Shown here piece by piece: positions 10,786 through 22,733 of a stretch of 62,174 nucleotides of DNA. The stretch is from Vitrella brassicaformis (taxonomy: Eukaryota; Sar; Vitrellaceae). The DNA lies in assembly GCA_001179505.1 (NCBI GenBank), contig CDMY01000189.1:65621-127794 (forward strand). Direction: 5' to 3'. Position numbers and translations under genes: made by a program. Under the pieces are notes generated by a model. It did not search any database and had not been told where the DNA came from. It was given only the letters and a program-made list of their open reading frames with translations. Every line of letters starts with the position of its first letter. Positions within the stretch are counted from its first letter, which is position 1.

Positions 10786-13054
10786 TTAGGCCGTCGCCTC
10801 CTGCTCGGCCACCGCCACCGCCTCCGCCTCCGCCTCCGCCTCCGCCTCCGCCTCCTCTGTCTCTTTCTCGACCTGGTCAATTTTCTCCTCGGACGCTATC
10901 ACCGGCTTGAAGATCCCGGTCTGCATGGCGTCTTCAGGGCAGCAAGGATCAGGGACACATCCTGAGGCACACAGGCGTTGGCCAGCGTCAGCATTCGAAT
11001 TCATGCTGTCCTTACCACCTCTCCAGTCGCTTCCTTGAAGGCCTGAAGCGCCTTTTCCTCCATGGCCTTGATGTCGTCGTTGGTGAGTCGGTCGGTCACG
11101 GCCACCTCCTCCTGGCCCACGAGGTTCTTAAGCTTGGCGGCCTCCTTGTCGCTGGGACCACACAGACAGAGACATGAACATTCTCCGTTCGCTCGTGGGT
11201 GTGTGAGTGGGTACGCGTCCTCGTGGTCATTGAGCTCCACGGGCATTTGCGCAAGCGCGTCGAGCCATTCGCGGCCCTCCTCGTCGAGCTCGGTATCTGA
11301 CAATTCGCAGAGTGACCGCTTTCCCGCCTTTCTTCAGCCTCCCTTGCATGTACCGTATCTCTTCATGCGGCGCTTTTTCTTGCCCTTTTTGTACTTCTTG
11401 TAAGAAGCGACGACGACCATCTATTACGAGAGTGATACACGCCCACGCACAGTAGTTCTTCCACTCACGGCTTCATTTTCTCGTTTACTTACCTTTCCGA
11501 AGTAGACCACCTGCACAAGCGGACATGGAGAGACAGGAAGTGCACGCGCTCTTTCTCTCCCTACCAGTTGTCACGTACCAATGCGCTGGCCACCGATCCT
11601 GCGATAACTGGCACTGTGCCCGCGCCCGTTACCGCGGCTGCCGTGCCAAACCCGACCGTGGAGGCAGCCGCAACGCCCGAGAAGACGGCTAAAGGATCGA
11701 GAGATACAGTGCGACTCAGCTGCATGGGTGTGGAGGGCTGACTGACTGCCAGAAGAGGCCGATTCAATGGCCAACTTGCCGCCGATCCCAAGCAGGCTCT
11801 TGGTGTACAGCCAGGCTCGTTTGCCGCGATTATTGAGCCAGGTGGGACACACAGCGTAGACCCCCTTGGAGTAGACGTTTGGGGCATAGCTGATTTCGCC
11901 GCATATAGAGATGGGTACACATGTGCGCATAATAACAGGTGTATTGATATCTGTTGAGGTGTCGCGCTCATGTCTCTTGCCAGTGGAGGAGCCGGTGCAC
12001 CGGATCGAAGCGCACATATCCGGTGGTGATGGTCGGACCCTGCGTGCGACGGACATCGTCGATGCGAGAGAGAGTCTCAACACAGACTAAATTTCATGTC
12101 TCCTACGAACGGATCTCTTCATGCCCACCGCATTCTTGAGTGTGTCGGCTGTGTACTGGACGGTGCACCTGCACAAGCGGACGGTGCACGTACTAGACCT
12201 GCTTCCACCAGTTTTAACATACTTGAGCGGCGTGCCAATCCACTCTCCTGGTTGGAATTCGAGTGGTTCCTTTCCCTGGAGCCTGCGCTCTCTCTGCGTG
12301 CTCGTGACTTTCTTTTTGACCACCTCCTCGACAGCTGCAATCCTCTGCTTCGTGACGAGGAATCGTGGTTTGCCAAACTTGGTCTCCTCTCCGAGGGGGG
12401 CCTCTCCGAAAAGGGGGTTCTGCAGAATAAACACGTACACTACATACGTGAGAAGAGTTCTGATGCAACTCCGACCTCCACGATGTAGCAAACTTTTGAG
12501 AGGAGTCGTCGCTTCTCCGCCGGCGTGTAGAGGGGAAGAGCGGCGTAGTCGCCTTTCTGGACGTCCTCGCGGTACACTGCACGCACGATAGGAGGGAGGG
12601 GACCGGCCAGATATGTTTTTGCCGGCCGGGCGGCTGCTATGTGTCTGCGCATGCAGTCATCGTTCACCCCTTTCGGCTTCCTGAAACCGCTGTAGACGAG
12701 GCTGCAGATCTCGGATGACAGCTTTGTTCGCTTCAGTAAGGTATGGTTCCCGCTGGAGTTCGGCCCCGCGTCTGGCAACGAAGTCTGCAAAGTCCTGGAG
12801 GCCGAGACAAGAGGAGCTTAAGTCATATAAATGCAGTCAGCTTCTAGCTCACTCACCTCGTCGTAGCCGTAAGCCTCACGCGGGTGGCCCTTCTCCATCT
12901 CTTGTCCCTCAAAAGGTGAAGGCGGCGGTGAAACCAAACGGGGCGTTCCGACTGGCCAAAAACCTTCCTCACTGCAAAGGGCTTCTGTGGTGGACGTGGG
13001 GACCAGCAGCAGCAAGGCAAACAAGGCCGTGGCGAAGAAAGCGAGGAGCGACAT
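10786..13054 (-). CDS. Unrecognised protein with signal peptide, membrane hairpin and acidic Glu-Ala tail
   Basis: Start chosen at 13054 because it opens a clean signal peptide (MSLLAFFATALFALLLLVPT, then STTEA). Many short exons follow: YGYDE/DFADFVARRGAELQ, VYREDVQKGDYAALPLYTP, a basic stretch FLVTKQRIAAVEEVVKKKV, EFQPGEWIGTPLKYVK, YSKGVYAVCPTWLNNRGKRA, then a Gly/Ala-rich hydrophobic pair (AVFSGVAAASTVGFGTAAAV, TGAGTVPVIAGSVASAL). An 18-nt microexon (11493-11510, VVYFGK) joins this to a very basic segment (SYKKYKKGKKKRRMKR) and an acidic EAEAEAEAEA tail with stop at 10786-10788. The layout suggests a secretory-pathway or plastid-targeted membrane protein with charged C-terminal tail. I do not recognise the family. 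Exon edges between 11560 and 12800 are approximate; it could be two genes. Confidence 0.5.
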
Positions 13055-13427
13055 GCGACTCACTCGAGGGGAGAGACTGAGACGGGTGACAGGAGCAGTA
13101 AGAGGGGCACGAAAAAAGACCGGTTCACTGGACCAACACCGAGACGGGTGTAGAGAGAGGCGCAGGAAAGCGGCCGGCTCATGCGCGCCGCTCGACACCC
13201 AGGCAGTTGAGATTCGCGCACTGCAAGCTTAGCTCACACGCTATCTCACTGACGGTTTTCCCCATGAATAATTGAAGCTTTGTACTGTCCAACAACACAT
13301 AAAGGCGTCGATGGTAGAGCGCACGCAGGATGCGGAGGTTAGTTTTCCTCGCTGGACGCTCGTAAATTCTCTCCCGCTCAAAAGGGAGACCTGGCAGATC
13401 TATGGCTATAACAGCATCAAACACCGG

Positions 13428-14217
13428 ATGATGCGCCTGCGCAGCGAGTCCGTTCTTCTCCTTTCCATTCTCATCGCCTCTGCGGCCTTCCCATCCATAT
13501 GTGGCAGTGGTGCCGTCAGCGGCGCTTTGTCCACCACCAGCGGAGCCATCGCATCCATGCAGCTGCCGCCCGAGGCCACAAAAGGCCTCGACATGGTCAA
13601 AGACGTCCTCAACAAGATCCTCTTCAGCCTCCATGTGGAAGATATGGACGAATCGCGGCGCTTTGAGAACTTTACTGCTTGGTGTGAGGGGGAGAAGGGC
13701 CGGCTGGCGGATGAGATAGCGGATGGAGGAGAAGACATGCTGGAGGGGCTCAAAAACGACACACTGCTGGCGCTCATCACCGATAAGACCCAGCTGGAGA
13801 CTTCTATTGAGTACCTGACCAACCGGCTGGACAAGATCTCTGTCGAGCTGGGTGATGCCGCCACTGCCCGCGAGAGGGATCACCAGACATATGTGGCGGA
13901 CAAACGAGACAACGAGGGTTCGCGGGCTTTGCTGACACAAGCCATCCAGAGGCTGTCCGACACTTATGCTGCTGCCTCTCTCATCCAAGCGACAACGAAA
14001 AGGGGCGCCTCGGGCGGCAGATTCCCTGTTCTCCTCCTTCAGCGGTCATCCGCTGTGAGGAGAAGCCTGGGCATGCAGCAGCAGAGGAAGCGCACGAATC
14101 AGTGGCAGCCATACAGCTATCAGTCTAAGGGCGTCTACGGCGCATTGCAGGCCATCCAGGACAACCTCCAAAGGTGGGTGGGCCGCGCATATCCCCTGTC
14201 AGCTGGTCGGCGAGTTT

Positions 14218-14248
<31 letters not shown>

Positions 14249-16549
14249 GTGTGTGTGATGCGCTGTGTGAAGGGATCAAGTGGAGGCGGATCGTGACGAG
14301 TCGACGGCGACAGAGTACTACAATACCCTAAGGATGGCCAAGACTCAGCAGAACGTGGCGTTGCGGAAGTCCATCGAACAGAACAAGGCCGCCCTTGCCG
14401 GTGAGAGCTGCTCTACGTGTCGGGGGTGAGAGAATGGGAAGATGTGTTCTGTCTTAATGTCTCTGCCAGACACCGATAGACGGCTCGCGCAGTGCAATAG
14501 CGACATCAAGGCGTACGAGAAAGAAACCCAGGAATGTACGTGCAGATGTGTCTCTCTTGCTTCGCCGCATCTCTCTTTGCTGCTCTATTGGATCCAGCAT
14601 ATCGTATGCTTGGCGAGGTGAAGGCCACGTGTGAGGAGAAGACCAACGAGTGGAAGGCGCGATCGGTCAGAAACAGGCAGATTGCGACTCTCTCACACGC
14701 GTGTGTCTCACTCTCTTTTGCATGTTCAGGAAGACCGAAAGAAGGAGAAGAAGGCCATTGATGAGGCGCTGAAGCTTCTGTCATCTAGGGGGCTCTTCGA
14801 GGGCAGTGACAGTGACGGGGAGAGTGATGAGCCGTCAATAGACCCCGACGTGGACGAGCACGGAGGAGACACAGACGACGAGCCATCTCTCGACCCATCC
14901 ACAGAAGAGGACCTCGCCGCTCCACCCTCCCTCTTACAACGTGACCACTACATTGGCGGCGGCATTCCAGCGGCCGTTGTAGACCTCTTGAGGAGCCACA
15001 GCGTGCCCCCCGACGTCATCAACGCTCTTGCCCAGCACCCGTACCGGCTACTGGGCCTCCTGTCTCGACAGCCACAAGCCGCCGACAAGGACAGCACCAC
15101 CCTTGAGCGTGCTCAGTTCAGCCAGGGATGGGTGAGGGAGGTCAGAGGACTCATCCGGCGGATGATCAGGGAGGTGGAGACGGAGGCTGCGCGTGACAAG
15201 GAGAAGAAGGCCCACTGTGAGGAGCAGTTGGCGCAGGCGGACGCCGAGATCCACCAACTGGGGTGAGGGGGAGGTCGGACTGGATTCTCGCTCTTTACAT
15301 ATATACTGTTCCGTGTCAGCACGAGCCTCGATGACGTCAACATGACACTTTTGGAGCGTCAGGGTGAGTTTGACGATGCAGATGCCGCCATTCAAGACGC
15401 GCAACAGGCAGGAGGGGGCTGATACAATTATGCATATACGAAGACGCATATGTACGACTGCATGCTGCTTGCTGTAGAGGATGGAGGACATGAAAGCTGA
15501 CCTGGACAGCTCCATTGCACAGAGAAAAGCAGAGGTATTAACCATGTAGAGCGGCGGAAAAATGTGGGCACCTCGGGCAGGCTTGTCTGTGTCGTGGTGC
15601 AGCATGCGGCCTACATGAAGGCCACACACAATCTGCAGCTGACGATAAAGATCGTTCAGGCGGCCAAGAGTGTCCTCAGTAAGACGCCATCATTGCCATT
15701 CACCTCGCTAAGAGGACAATTTGGGTGTCTTTGTTTCTTTCAGTGAAGTTCTATAAATCGAAAGACACGACTGAGCACCACGGCAGTGCAACAACCATGT
15801 TGAGACAGAAACCACACACATGGAAAGGCTCAAGCCGACACACACCGGGCATGCAGCCGGTAAGCATGCACACAGCCACGCAGTATAGGAAGACATAAAT
15901 CTCTATGGATGTGCGAATGACTGCAGGTGTTCGCCTTGTTCGACAGCATCCTGGACGACGTCAAGCGTCAGCAGCAGGAGGGCGATCTGGCGGAGAGCAA
16001 GGCAGCCGCCGGAGCGACACAGTTGCAGCAAGACTTCTCCGTGCAAAGGGACAACCTGCACACACACATCACCGATAAGGTCACAATTGAGGCATTCAGA
16101 GAAGAGACACACGGACCTCCACTTGTTGGCACATACAGACGGTGATCCGCTCGAGTTCAAAGGTCAACATAGCCAACAGAAGTGTCCAGCTGAAGGCCCT
16201 CGTCGACACGATGGAAGCCGCAGCTGAAAGAAGGGTGGGTAGAAGGGAAACAAACGCGTGAATGCCATGTGTGTCGCTTAAGCTACGACGGACTTACGGT
16301 CTGGTCTGTGTGCCATGTGTGTCAGCGGGACTTATCCGATGGCTGCAGAGACATCCTGCAGAACTACCCAACGAGAGAGGCGAGAAGAAAAGTACGAACG
16401 AAAGAGGGAGGGAGGGAGGGAGGGACAGGATGTATCGACCTTGGCTTGCCTTTGGTGTGCCTCCTGCGTGTTCTCTCCATTACGCGTTGCAGAAGGACCG
16501 CGGCGCCTATCAACAGGCGTTGTACGTCCTCAGCGGCGCAAGATACTGA
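13428..16549 (+). CDS. Secreted long coiled-coil protein, function unknown
   Basis: About 750 residues from at least 13 exons. The start at 13428 gives a signal peptide (MMRLRSESVLLLSILIASAA). The rest is largely charged heptad-like helix: LHVEDMDESRRFENFTAWCE, DKTQLETSIEYLTNRLDKIS, DVNMTLLERQGEFDDADAAI, FALFDSILDDVKRQQQEGDL, ending QQALYVLSGARY. One exon (14731-15264) carries an acidic Asp/Glu/Ser insert (GSDSDGESDEPSIDPDVDEH). The pattern of a WCE-type motif followed by repeating Glu/Lys helix resembles secreted coiled-coil families expanded in dinoflagellates and their relatives; this is a likeness, not a domain hit. The first intron needs acceptor 14271 region (AAG/G) to stay open. Divergent from the 10786-13054 gene over 373 bp. 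Confidence 0.6.
14219..14256 (+). repeat. (GT)n microsatellite in intron
   Basis: Uninterrupted GT dinucleotides with one C substitution, in sense orientation within the first intron of the coiled-coil gene. Confidence 0.9.
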
Positions 16550-16782
16550 CGGCCGCGTGTGTCTGCGTCCAGTCTGTGCGCGCCAATTCGTGTGTCGATG
16601 CCCTCATAGATAGACCTGTCTGTGTGTGTGTGCCATGGAAAAATCATCGCTTCGCGAATGCCAGCGAAGAGAAGAGAGAGAGAGAGAGAGAGAGGAGAGA
16701 AACTTACATTAACCGTAACACTCGTCTGTGTGTCCGTGATACTCATAAACATACAGTCCCATGAGCACGCAGAGTCAAACGC

Positions 16783-17769
16783 TCACGGGGAGGAGGAATC
16801 GATCCCCGCCCCATCAGCATACCCCAGTCCCGCAAACCCTCCCCTCCCTCCCCCACGCAGACAGTAGCTAGTCGCACGCGCGAGGGCGATAGACAAGCGA
16901 GAGCGAATCCATCCAGACACATGACTGAACTCCCGACCCTTCCACCCCTCCTTCTCCAACAGCGCATGAGCCATGTGGGCGATGAACACGTTGGCATCGT
17001 GTCCCCACACACCGTCACACGTCACCACCAGAGGGCAGAAGGTCACGCGGGAGTCGCAGACGGCCGAGTGATATTTCTTCTTCTTGGCGGTCTCGTGCTG
17101 CTTCAGGATGGACTTGGTCGATCGGTTCTTGGAAGCATAAGACGGTGCGTCAACATCAGTGATGCAGATGTCGAACGACGCAGCCGCCTGCCGCTCCCAC
17201 ACGCCCCGAGCGACGATGTCCGCCCTCACCCCGCCCTCCCCCTCCTCTCCCTCCTTCAACACCACCTCCCGACGCACACCAGCGTCCCCCCACGCNNNNN
17301 NNNNNNNNNNNNNNNNNNNNNNNNNNNNNNNNNNNNNNNNNNNNNNNNNNNNNNNNNNNNNNNNNNNNNNNNNNNNNNNNNNNNNNNNNNNNNNNNNNNN
17401 NNNNNNNNNNNNNNNNNNNNNNNNNNNNNNNNNNNNNNNNNNNNNNNNNNNNNNNNNNNNNNNNNNNNNNNNNNNNNNNNNNNNNNNNNNNNNNNNNNNN
17501 NNNNNNNNNNNNNNNNNNNNNNNNNNNNNNNNNNNNNNNNNNNNNNNNNNNNNNNNNNNNNNNNNNNNNNNNNNNNNNNNNNNNNNNNNNNNNNNTCCAG
17601 CGTCCCCCCACGCCATCCCAATCAGCTCGGCAAAAGTGTCCCGCAGCTCGTTGTGGCGACGAATCACCAGGCCGTACCGCTTGCAGCACAGCGCATGGTC
17701 GACGGCGATGGAATGCCAGCGAATGATAGACCGCTCGTGAATCTGAGGCTGCCAGCAGAGGACATGCAT
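16783..17769 (-). mobile_element. Retroelement fragment: C-terminal part of a reverse-transcriptase-type ORF with PD-(D/E)XK-like region
   Basis: An open frame running from 17769 to a stop at 16783, interrupted by 300 N. It reads RRHNELRDTFAELIGMAWGD, then RADIVARGVW, FDICITDVDAPSY, a Lys-rich helix (KQHETAKKKKYH), FCPLVVTCDGVWGHDA and WIRSRLSIALARATSYCLRG. This order matches the C-terminal tail found behind reverse transcriptase in many non-LTR-type elements of algae and invertebrates (D...D-x-K endonuclease-like core, then WxRxRLSFALLRA...CLRGSR). No RT YxDD motif or ends are seen, so the copy is truncated or its 5' part lies in the gap or another frame upstream. Both sides of the N-run carry the same 17 nt, and joining them keeps the frame (MAWGDAGVRREVV). 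Recognition is by pattern, moderate confidence. Confidence 0.55.
17296..17595. other. Assembly gap, exactly 300 N
   Basis: Flanks 17279-17295 and 17597-17613 are identical over 17 nt, so the true gap is probably zero or negative. Confidence 0.9.
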
Positions 17770-17950
17770 CCCCCAGGTAAATTTGATGATGCTCCTCTGG
17801 TCGCTTTTGCATTCTCCGGTAGTGGCCCTCCCTTTCTAAAGATACGAAGGCCTCATCCAGCCGCACCTCTCTGACCTGCCCATCCAGCGAGAACCATCCT
17901 TCTGGCCCACACCATCCCTCTGAGAGCCCTTTGCAGCCCTGGGCCAGGAA

Positions 17951-19594
17951 ATGGCTCCCATGCCGCCAGTACCACCCCCAGTGCCTCCCGAAGGCAGCAA
18001 TGATGACAGAATGCATCCCCCTGAGCCGCCGTCGCCGCACTACGGGCCAGGATGGTACTCGCCTCCGTTGAGCCCGGCACCATCTTTGTGTGGGGGAACT
18101 GACGTGCTGACCATATTCGACTGGGACGATACACTGTGTGAGTGCGCAGATCGTGTCTCTGTCGGTCTATGGGATGGATCTGGAGGTGGTCTTGAAGTTC
18201 TTCTTTTCTTCTTCTTCTCTGTATGTGTGTCGGAACGTGCAGTTCCGACCAACATAGTAAAGGCGCTGAGGGTGGAGCAGCGGCGGGCACTGTACTACAA
18301 AGGCGGCAAGTGGACTTCCGACCTGCTCCTGGCCGCTGCGGCCATCGGAGAGGTGGCTGTCATCTCGAACGGGAACCCGAGCTGGTAACACACATACACA
18401 CAGCCATCCACGCCATCCACTTCTCGAGCACTCATCCAGTCCTTCTATCGTCTTTGTCCTCAGGCTCGAGGAGGCCGTGGGGCTTAAAGGCTACGAGGAG
18501 GTCCGGCGTGTGCTGCAGCAGCACACCATCCCCGTCATCTCCGCCCGCCAACACGCCCACATCAACGGCCGGGGAAAGACGTCGTCGACCGGATGGAAGG
18601 CAAACACAGACAGACAGACAGACAAAGGACGTCTGTAGGGAGGGAGGGCGCCGTCGTGTGTGTGTGAGCAGATGTCATGTGTAGCTGATCTGTTGGCCGT
18701 GTACAAGGGGAAAGGGCTGCGGTTTGGCCGGGTGGTGACGATCGGAGACTCGACGGTCGACATGGCGGCCCTCGAGGCCAGCAGAGGGTGAGATGTGCAC
18801 ACATACCCACACCTACACCTACACCCACATGTGTGACGTGACGTCTTGCCCTCCTCTGCATTTGCGTTTTGTTGTTGCAGTGTGTTGCCGGGGGCGTCGT
18901 TGGTCAAAGTCCTGCTGGTGGAGAAGCCGTCCGAGAGCACTCTGATGCTCGTCGGACACACACCCATTATAGCTCATCTCTCCCTCCGCCCATCCTTGTG
19001 TATCTCGAGCTGCTGTCTGTTCTTGGCTGAATGGCAGGAACACGACCGCCTGATAAAGAGCATGCCGACGCTGGTGGAGACCCGTTGTGAGAACTTCGAA
19101 ATGGAGGTCTGTCGCACTGCACACGAATATATACACAGACAGACACAGTGTGATGACCCAATCGCCTGGCCCATCTCTTTGTCTGTCTGTGTCCTTGTGT
19201 TTTACATATCGCTCTTCATTCAGTTGGTCAAGGCCCACCGTGAGCAGGCATACTTTTCCGACGCCGTCCTCACATCGTTCCCGGGCCCAGAAGGCCACAA
19301 CTCGTAAGTACATACCCACACCGTACCCAACAACACATCAACCAACCGATACACACACGATTTCCCGTCTGTCTGTCTGACCTGCCTGGTCGTGTCGTCT
19401 GTGTCTTGTCTCCCCCATGCGTCCGTCACAGATACATCGATGTGGAGGAGGACGTCAGCACGGTGGAACCCTCAGAGGACCCGATGTGCATACTCAAGTG
19501 CATGGCCGAGGTGGGCCTTACACAGCAGCAGCAGGTGGCGAGTGGTCAGCAGCAGGCGGCGAGTGGTCAGCAGCAGCACCTGTCGACGGCCTAG
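17951..19594 (+). CDS. HAD-superfamily hydrolase-like protein
   Basis: Probable phosphatase. The Pro-rich N-terminus (MAPMPPVPPPVPPEG) leads to HAD motif I, FDWDDTLFPT, split by an intron after the Leu codon. Motif II region is VAVISNGNPSW (strand then Asn, in place of the usual Ser/Thr-Asn), followed by TIPVISARQHAH, with GKTSSTGWK possibly supplying the motif III Lys, and motif IV VVTIGDSTVDM (GDSxxD). Order and spacing match a eukaryotic family of HAD proteins common in algae and alveolates. Exons start at 17951, about 18241, 18463, 18684, 18881, 19038, 19224 and 19431. The C-terminus is a Gln-rich repeat (QQQQVASGQQQAASGQQQ) ending at 19594. A perfect hairpin (GTCCAC, loop CGG, GTGGAC) begins 5 nt after the stop. 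Confidence 0.7.
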
Positions 19595-20053
19595 GAGAGT
19601 CCACCGGGTGGACCTGTGTGGTGTTGTTTAGTGTGCTGCTGGTTGGTTGCTGGATGGGTGAGGGTGCTGTGTGGCCCTCTGCCACAAACACATCCCAGCG
19701 TGTGTGTGATTTGACGACCTGGTCAGTGCAGCTGTGTTGAGAGACATCACTTGACGGATGGATGGCTTCTACACGTGATGGAGGGAGGGAGGGATGGATG
19801 GATGGACAATGTTTCCTTTTTTGAAGGAAAGCGCTTCACTGTCGAATCTGATCTGTCCATGTCCACCATCTCGCTTTCTCCCCACTCAGTCGGCGCACCT
19901 CTCCCCCCGAGACATAAAGGGAACAACCAGACCCGCGCACACAGCATGCAGCCGAAAAACAAGCCGTCCGTGGATGCTCACACACGACTGACTGACTGAG
20001 GCAGGCAGGCAGCCTCGACTGGTCGGTCCATCGACGGATCACATCTTGGTGTC
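19595..20053. other. Tail-to-tail intergenic region
   Basis: No gene supported over 459 bp. Contains the stop-proximal hairpin at 19599-19613 and a (GGAT)n run at 19793-19806. Likely 3' UTRs of the two converging genes. Confidence 0.5.
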
Positions 20054-22242
20054 CTACTCCTTCCAGTTGGCCTCTTCTTCCTGGTCCTTCTCCCTGTCCA
20101 TCTCCTCCAACTGTTTTCTCACCTTCTCCACCAAGCGATGCTTCATGACCGCCTCCGTGAGGTTTGAGGAAGCTTACTCGGGGCCCTTTTCTTCCTTTGA
20201 GGCTGCTCGGGCAACGGGCTTTGCAGCCTGTGGCGCTGGGGTGACGGCCTTCGGGAGCGGAGAAGGGGGCGGGGGTTGGACTTCGTGCGTGGCGGCTTCT
20301 TCTATGGGTGGCTGTGCGGGTGCAGGTTCGAAACCAGAGCAGCAGCTAGTGTCGCCTCCCTTGATGCAGCACTCTGTGCGCATCGGGTAGAGGGAGTCGA
20401 AGTACAACCTCGCCTGAGCATATATCGATCATCGACAGACATGTCAGCATCCGAACATCTTTTCATTGCCTTAGTTTTATTGAGTGTCGTGTTGTACCTG
20501 CTCGGGTGTGGGTGCGACCCATTCACCCAAACCGTCACTCCAGACGGTTTGGCTCTTGCGGTCGAACCATGTCTCTCTCGTGTGGTCGAAGTACCAACCA
20601 GTCTCCGGGTGGCGCTCAAAGTCCGGGGCTGCCTCCTGCTGCAGCTGCTGCTGGTGCTGCTGCTGCTCGTCTCGAGGCGACACCGGCTTTGCTTGCTCCT
20701 CTTCCTGGGTGGTGGTGCTGGTGCTGGTGGTGCTGGTGGTGGGCGCTTTATCATCATCAGCGGCGGCAGCAGCAGCAAGTGACGCAGGCGAGGATGCGGT
20801 TCGCGGCAGAGAGCCGGTGTCGGTCACCCTCCTGTTTTGTTCTCGGGGTATGGTGTCCTCCTGCACTGGTGGCTGCTGGGCGTGCGTGACGGCGGTCGGC
20901 CTGATGGCACCGGCGGCCTGGGGGGCTGGATGGACCGCCACAGGCCGGATGGCCTGAGACGTGGCGGACTTCTGCCACGACTGATGCAAGATGGATCCCA
21001 CGAGAACACACGCCGTGATTGTTAGCCTCTCTCTCTGTGTGTGTGTGTGTGTGCGTGTGTGTGTGGAAGAAGTGTCACGCCTCACTCACCTCGGCTTCTG
21101 CCAGCACCTTCCTTCTGTACTTCTCGAGCTCCTCCTCGGAGACCTTCTCGCGTGCGGGCTCCTCTTTGTCTTTCTTTTTTTTCTTGCCCTTCTTCCTGGT
21201 CTCCCTGACTTTCTTGACGTACTTGGCGCAGCACCGGCACTTGGAGAACACCAGCCGCTCCAGGTTGTCGTTGTAAAGCTCTAGCAGACGAGAGTAGTCG
21301 TCCGCCATTTGTTCGATCTGCGCGGCGGTGTCCTTGGCCGTGACCGTGCTGCGAGAGTTCTGGATGGCCTTGTTGATGAGGCCACTGATGCGCTGCTCAT
21401 GCATTGGCTTCAGCAAGAAGCTCTTGGCCTCGGCGAGGCCACCGCTGTTGCAGAGAAAGCGGTAGTCCGACAGCCAAGGGGCGCTGGCGTTGAAGCGCTC
21501 AGCGACCTCGCCATCCGCTGTCTTGATTGTGCGATCGGTCAGTCCCCTGTCGAGTCTGTAGCCGAGGTAGTTGTTGAAGATGCTGTTTTCGAGTTTTTCT
21601 CGGTAGCGCTTGAGCCGCTGGGAGTAGCACTTGAGGTTGTCCGGACAGGTGGCCTCGGCGCTCTGTCCCTGACCGTAGGAGCACTCCGCCGCTACACACA
21701 CACACACACATACACACACACAGAGGGAGACAGACAGACAGAAACAGAGGTGTGTAGTTAGTTACGTCATGGGTGTGTGTTGGTCTGGCTGGCCGGTCTC
21801 CTTCCTTCGTTGCGTGCCTTGTGTGAATTTTATCTTCTGTCTCTGGACGGAGCTCCATTCGGCCTCGTATTTGTTCCTCTCAGCGGACCTTCTCTCGGGA
21901 TGGCTGCACACAAATATCTCTGCACACACGCCACGCGTGAGGGAGACGAAGAGACGCGTAGCATCCATCAGTCTAGCAGCGGAGGCGTTCGGGCAAGACA
22001 CGCTACCTGCTCCCTCCGGCTGCGTGTCCATTTCAAGCTCGGAGTCACTCGCCTCAACGAGTACGCCTGCATACCACGCCACGCACACACGACAATGGCA
22101 AGAGAGTCTCTCAGCGCAAAGCACCGTGCGATTGGGTAATATTGGCATCAGCGGCCAGTCGAGGGGCCCGGAGTCCAGCCGCAGGGCCCAGGACGATGAG
22201 CAACACTGCAGGCAGGACTGTGAGGTCCGCCCGCGCCGTCAT
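20054..22242 (-). CDS. Unrecognised secreted protein with Cys-containing helical domain and low-complexity C-terminus
   Basis: Start at 22242 gives a signal peptide (MTARADLTVLPAVLLIVLGP, then AAGLRA). Next come an acidic exon (LVEASDSELEMDTQPEGA) and a large exon at about 21088-21693 beginning AECSYGQGQ, with several Cys (TCPDNLKCYSQRLK, FLCNSGG, FSKCRCCAKYVKK) and helical repeats (NKAIQNSRSTVTAKDTAAQI). A Lys-rich linker (KKGKKKKKDKEEP) precedes a Gln/Ala/Thr-rich exon that ends with an aromatic module, HPETGWYFDHTRETWFD and QTVWSDGLGEWV, similar to OCRE/WW-like Tyr/Trp repeats. The final exons contain CCIKGGDTSCCSG, a Pro-rich linker, and a charged helix EKVRKQLEEMDREKDQEEE with stop at 20054. 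I do not know its function; an OCRE-like module in a protein with a signal peptide is unusual and could instead mean a plastid or extracellular role. Confidence 0.55.
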
Positions 22243-22733
22243 GATTGCGGTGGGCCGCCGGTGGCAGCCGTTAAGGAATGACGAAACCCTGAGCTGCCGC
22301 AGCACAACCAGCAGCCGACACTAAGTATACCGGCTTCCTTGAGATAAGAACCCCCCTCCACCTGAGGACGGGGAGTCTCGCTGAGACGCCCCCCCTCCCC
22401 CAGGCCCCCAAGCGCGCTTCTCAGCACCTTTCGGACGTTTGGGCGTCCTCCTTTTCGGTAGTTTCGTTTTGCCGTCCCTCTTCGACCGACCGACGAGGTG
22501 AAGGCAGAGACACGCACAGGAAGATTGGATCTCATCTCAGTCAGCTGACACGCAACACACAGGGCTATCTATGAACAGTCGGTCAGCTGTGATATATAAA
22601 ACCACTTACCACCGAATTAGCACAACCAACCCAACCCCTACCCAGCAGCGTAGCGGACACACCCAACCATACATACGGGGCATATGCATGCCTCTGCGAT
22701 GGATGCATCCATCCTACGCTGCGGTACGGTACG
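22243..22733. other. Intergenic region between two minus-strand genes
   Basis: 491 bp. A TATA-like run (GATATATAAAA) near 22591-22601 and a 16-nt perfect palindrome GATGGATGCATCCATC at 22699-22714, about 20 nt past the SELENOF-like stop. I looked for a SECIS core (ATGA...GA) in this 3' UTR and saw none. Confidence 0.5.

Noticed and set aside
16550-16782. Possible small gene after the coiled-coil protein (frame with GEKLTLTVTLVCVSVILIN)
   Set aside because: Composed of GA repeat, the duplicated 20-mer and GT-rich sequence; no start, splice or family support.
22650-22733. Search for a SECIS element after the SELENOF-like gene
   Set aside because: No ATGA...GA core and no in-frame TGA in the coding sequence; the palindrome at 22699-22714 is a GGAT-type simple repeat.
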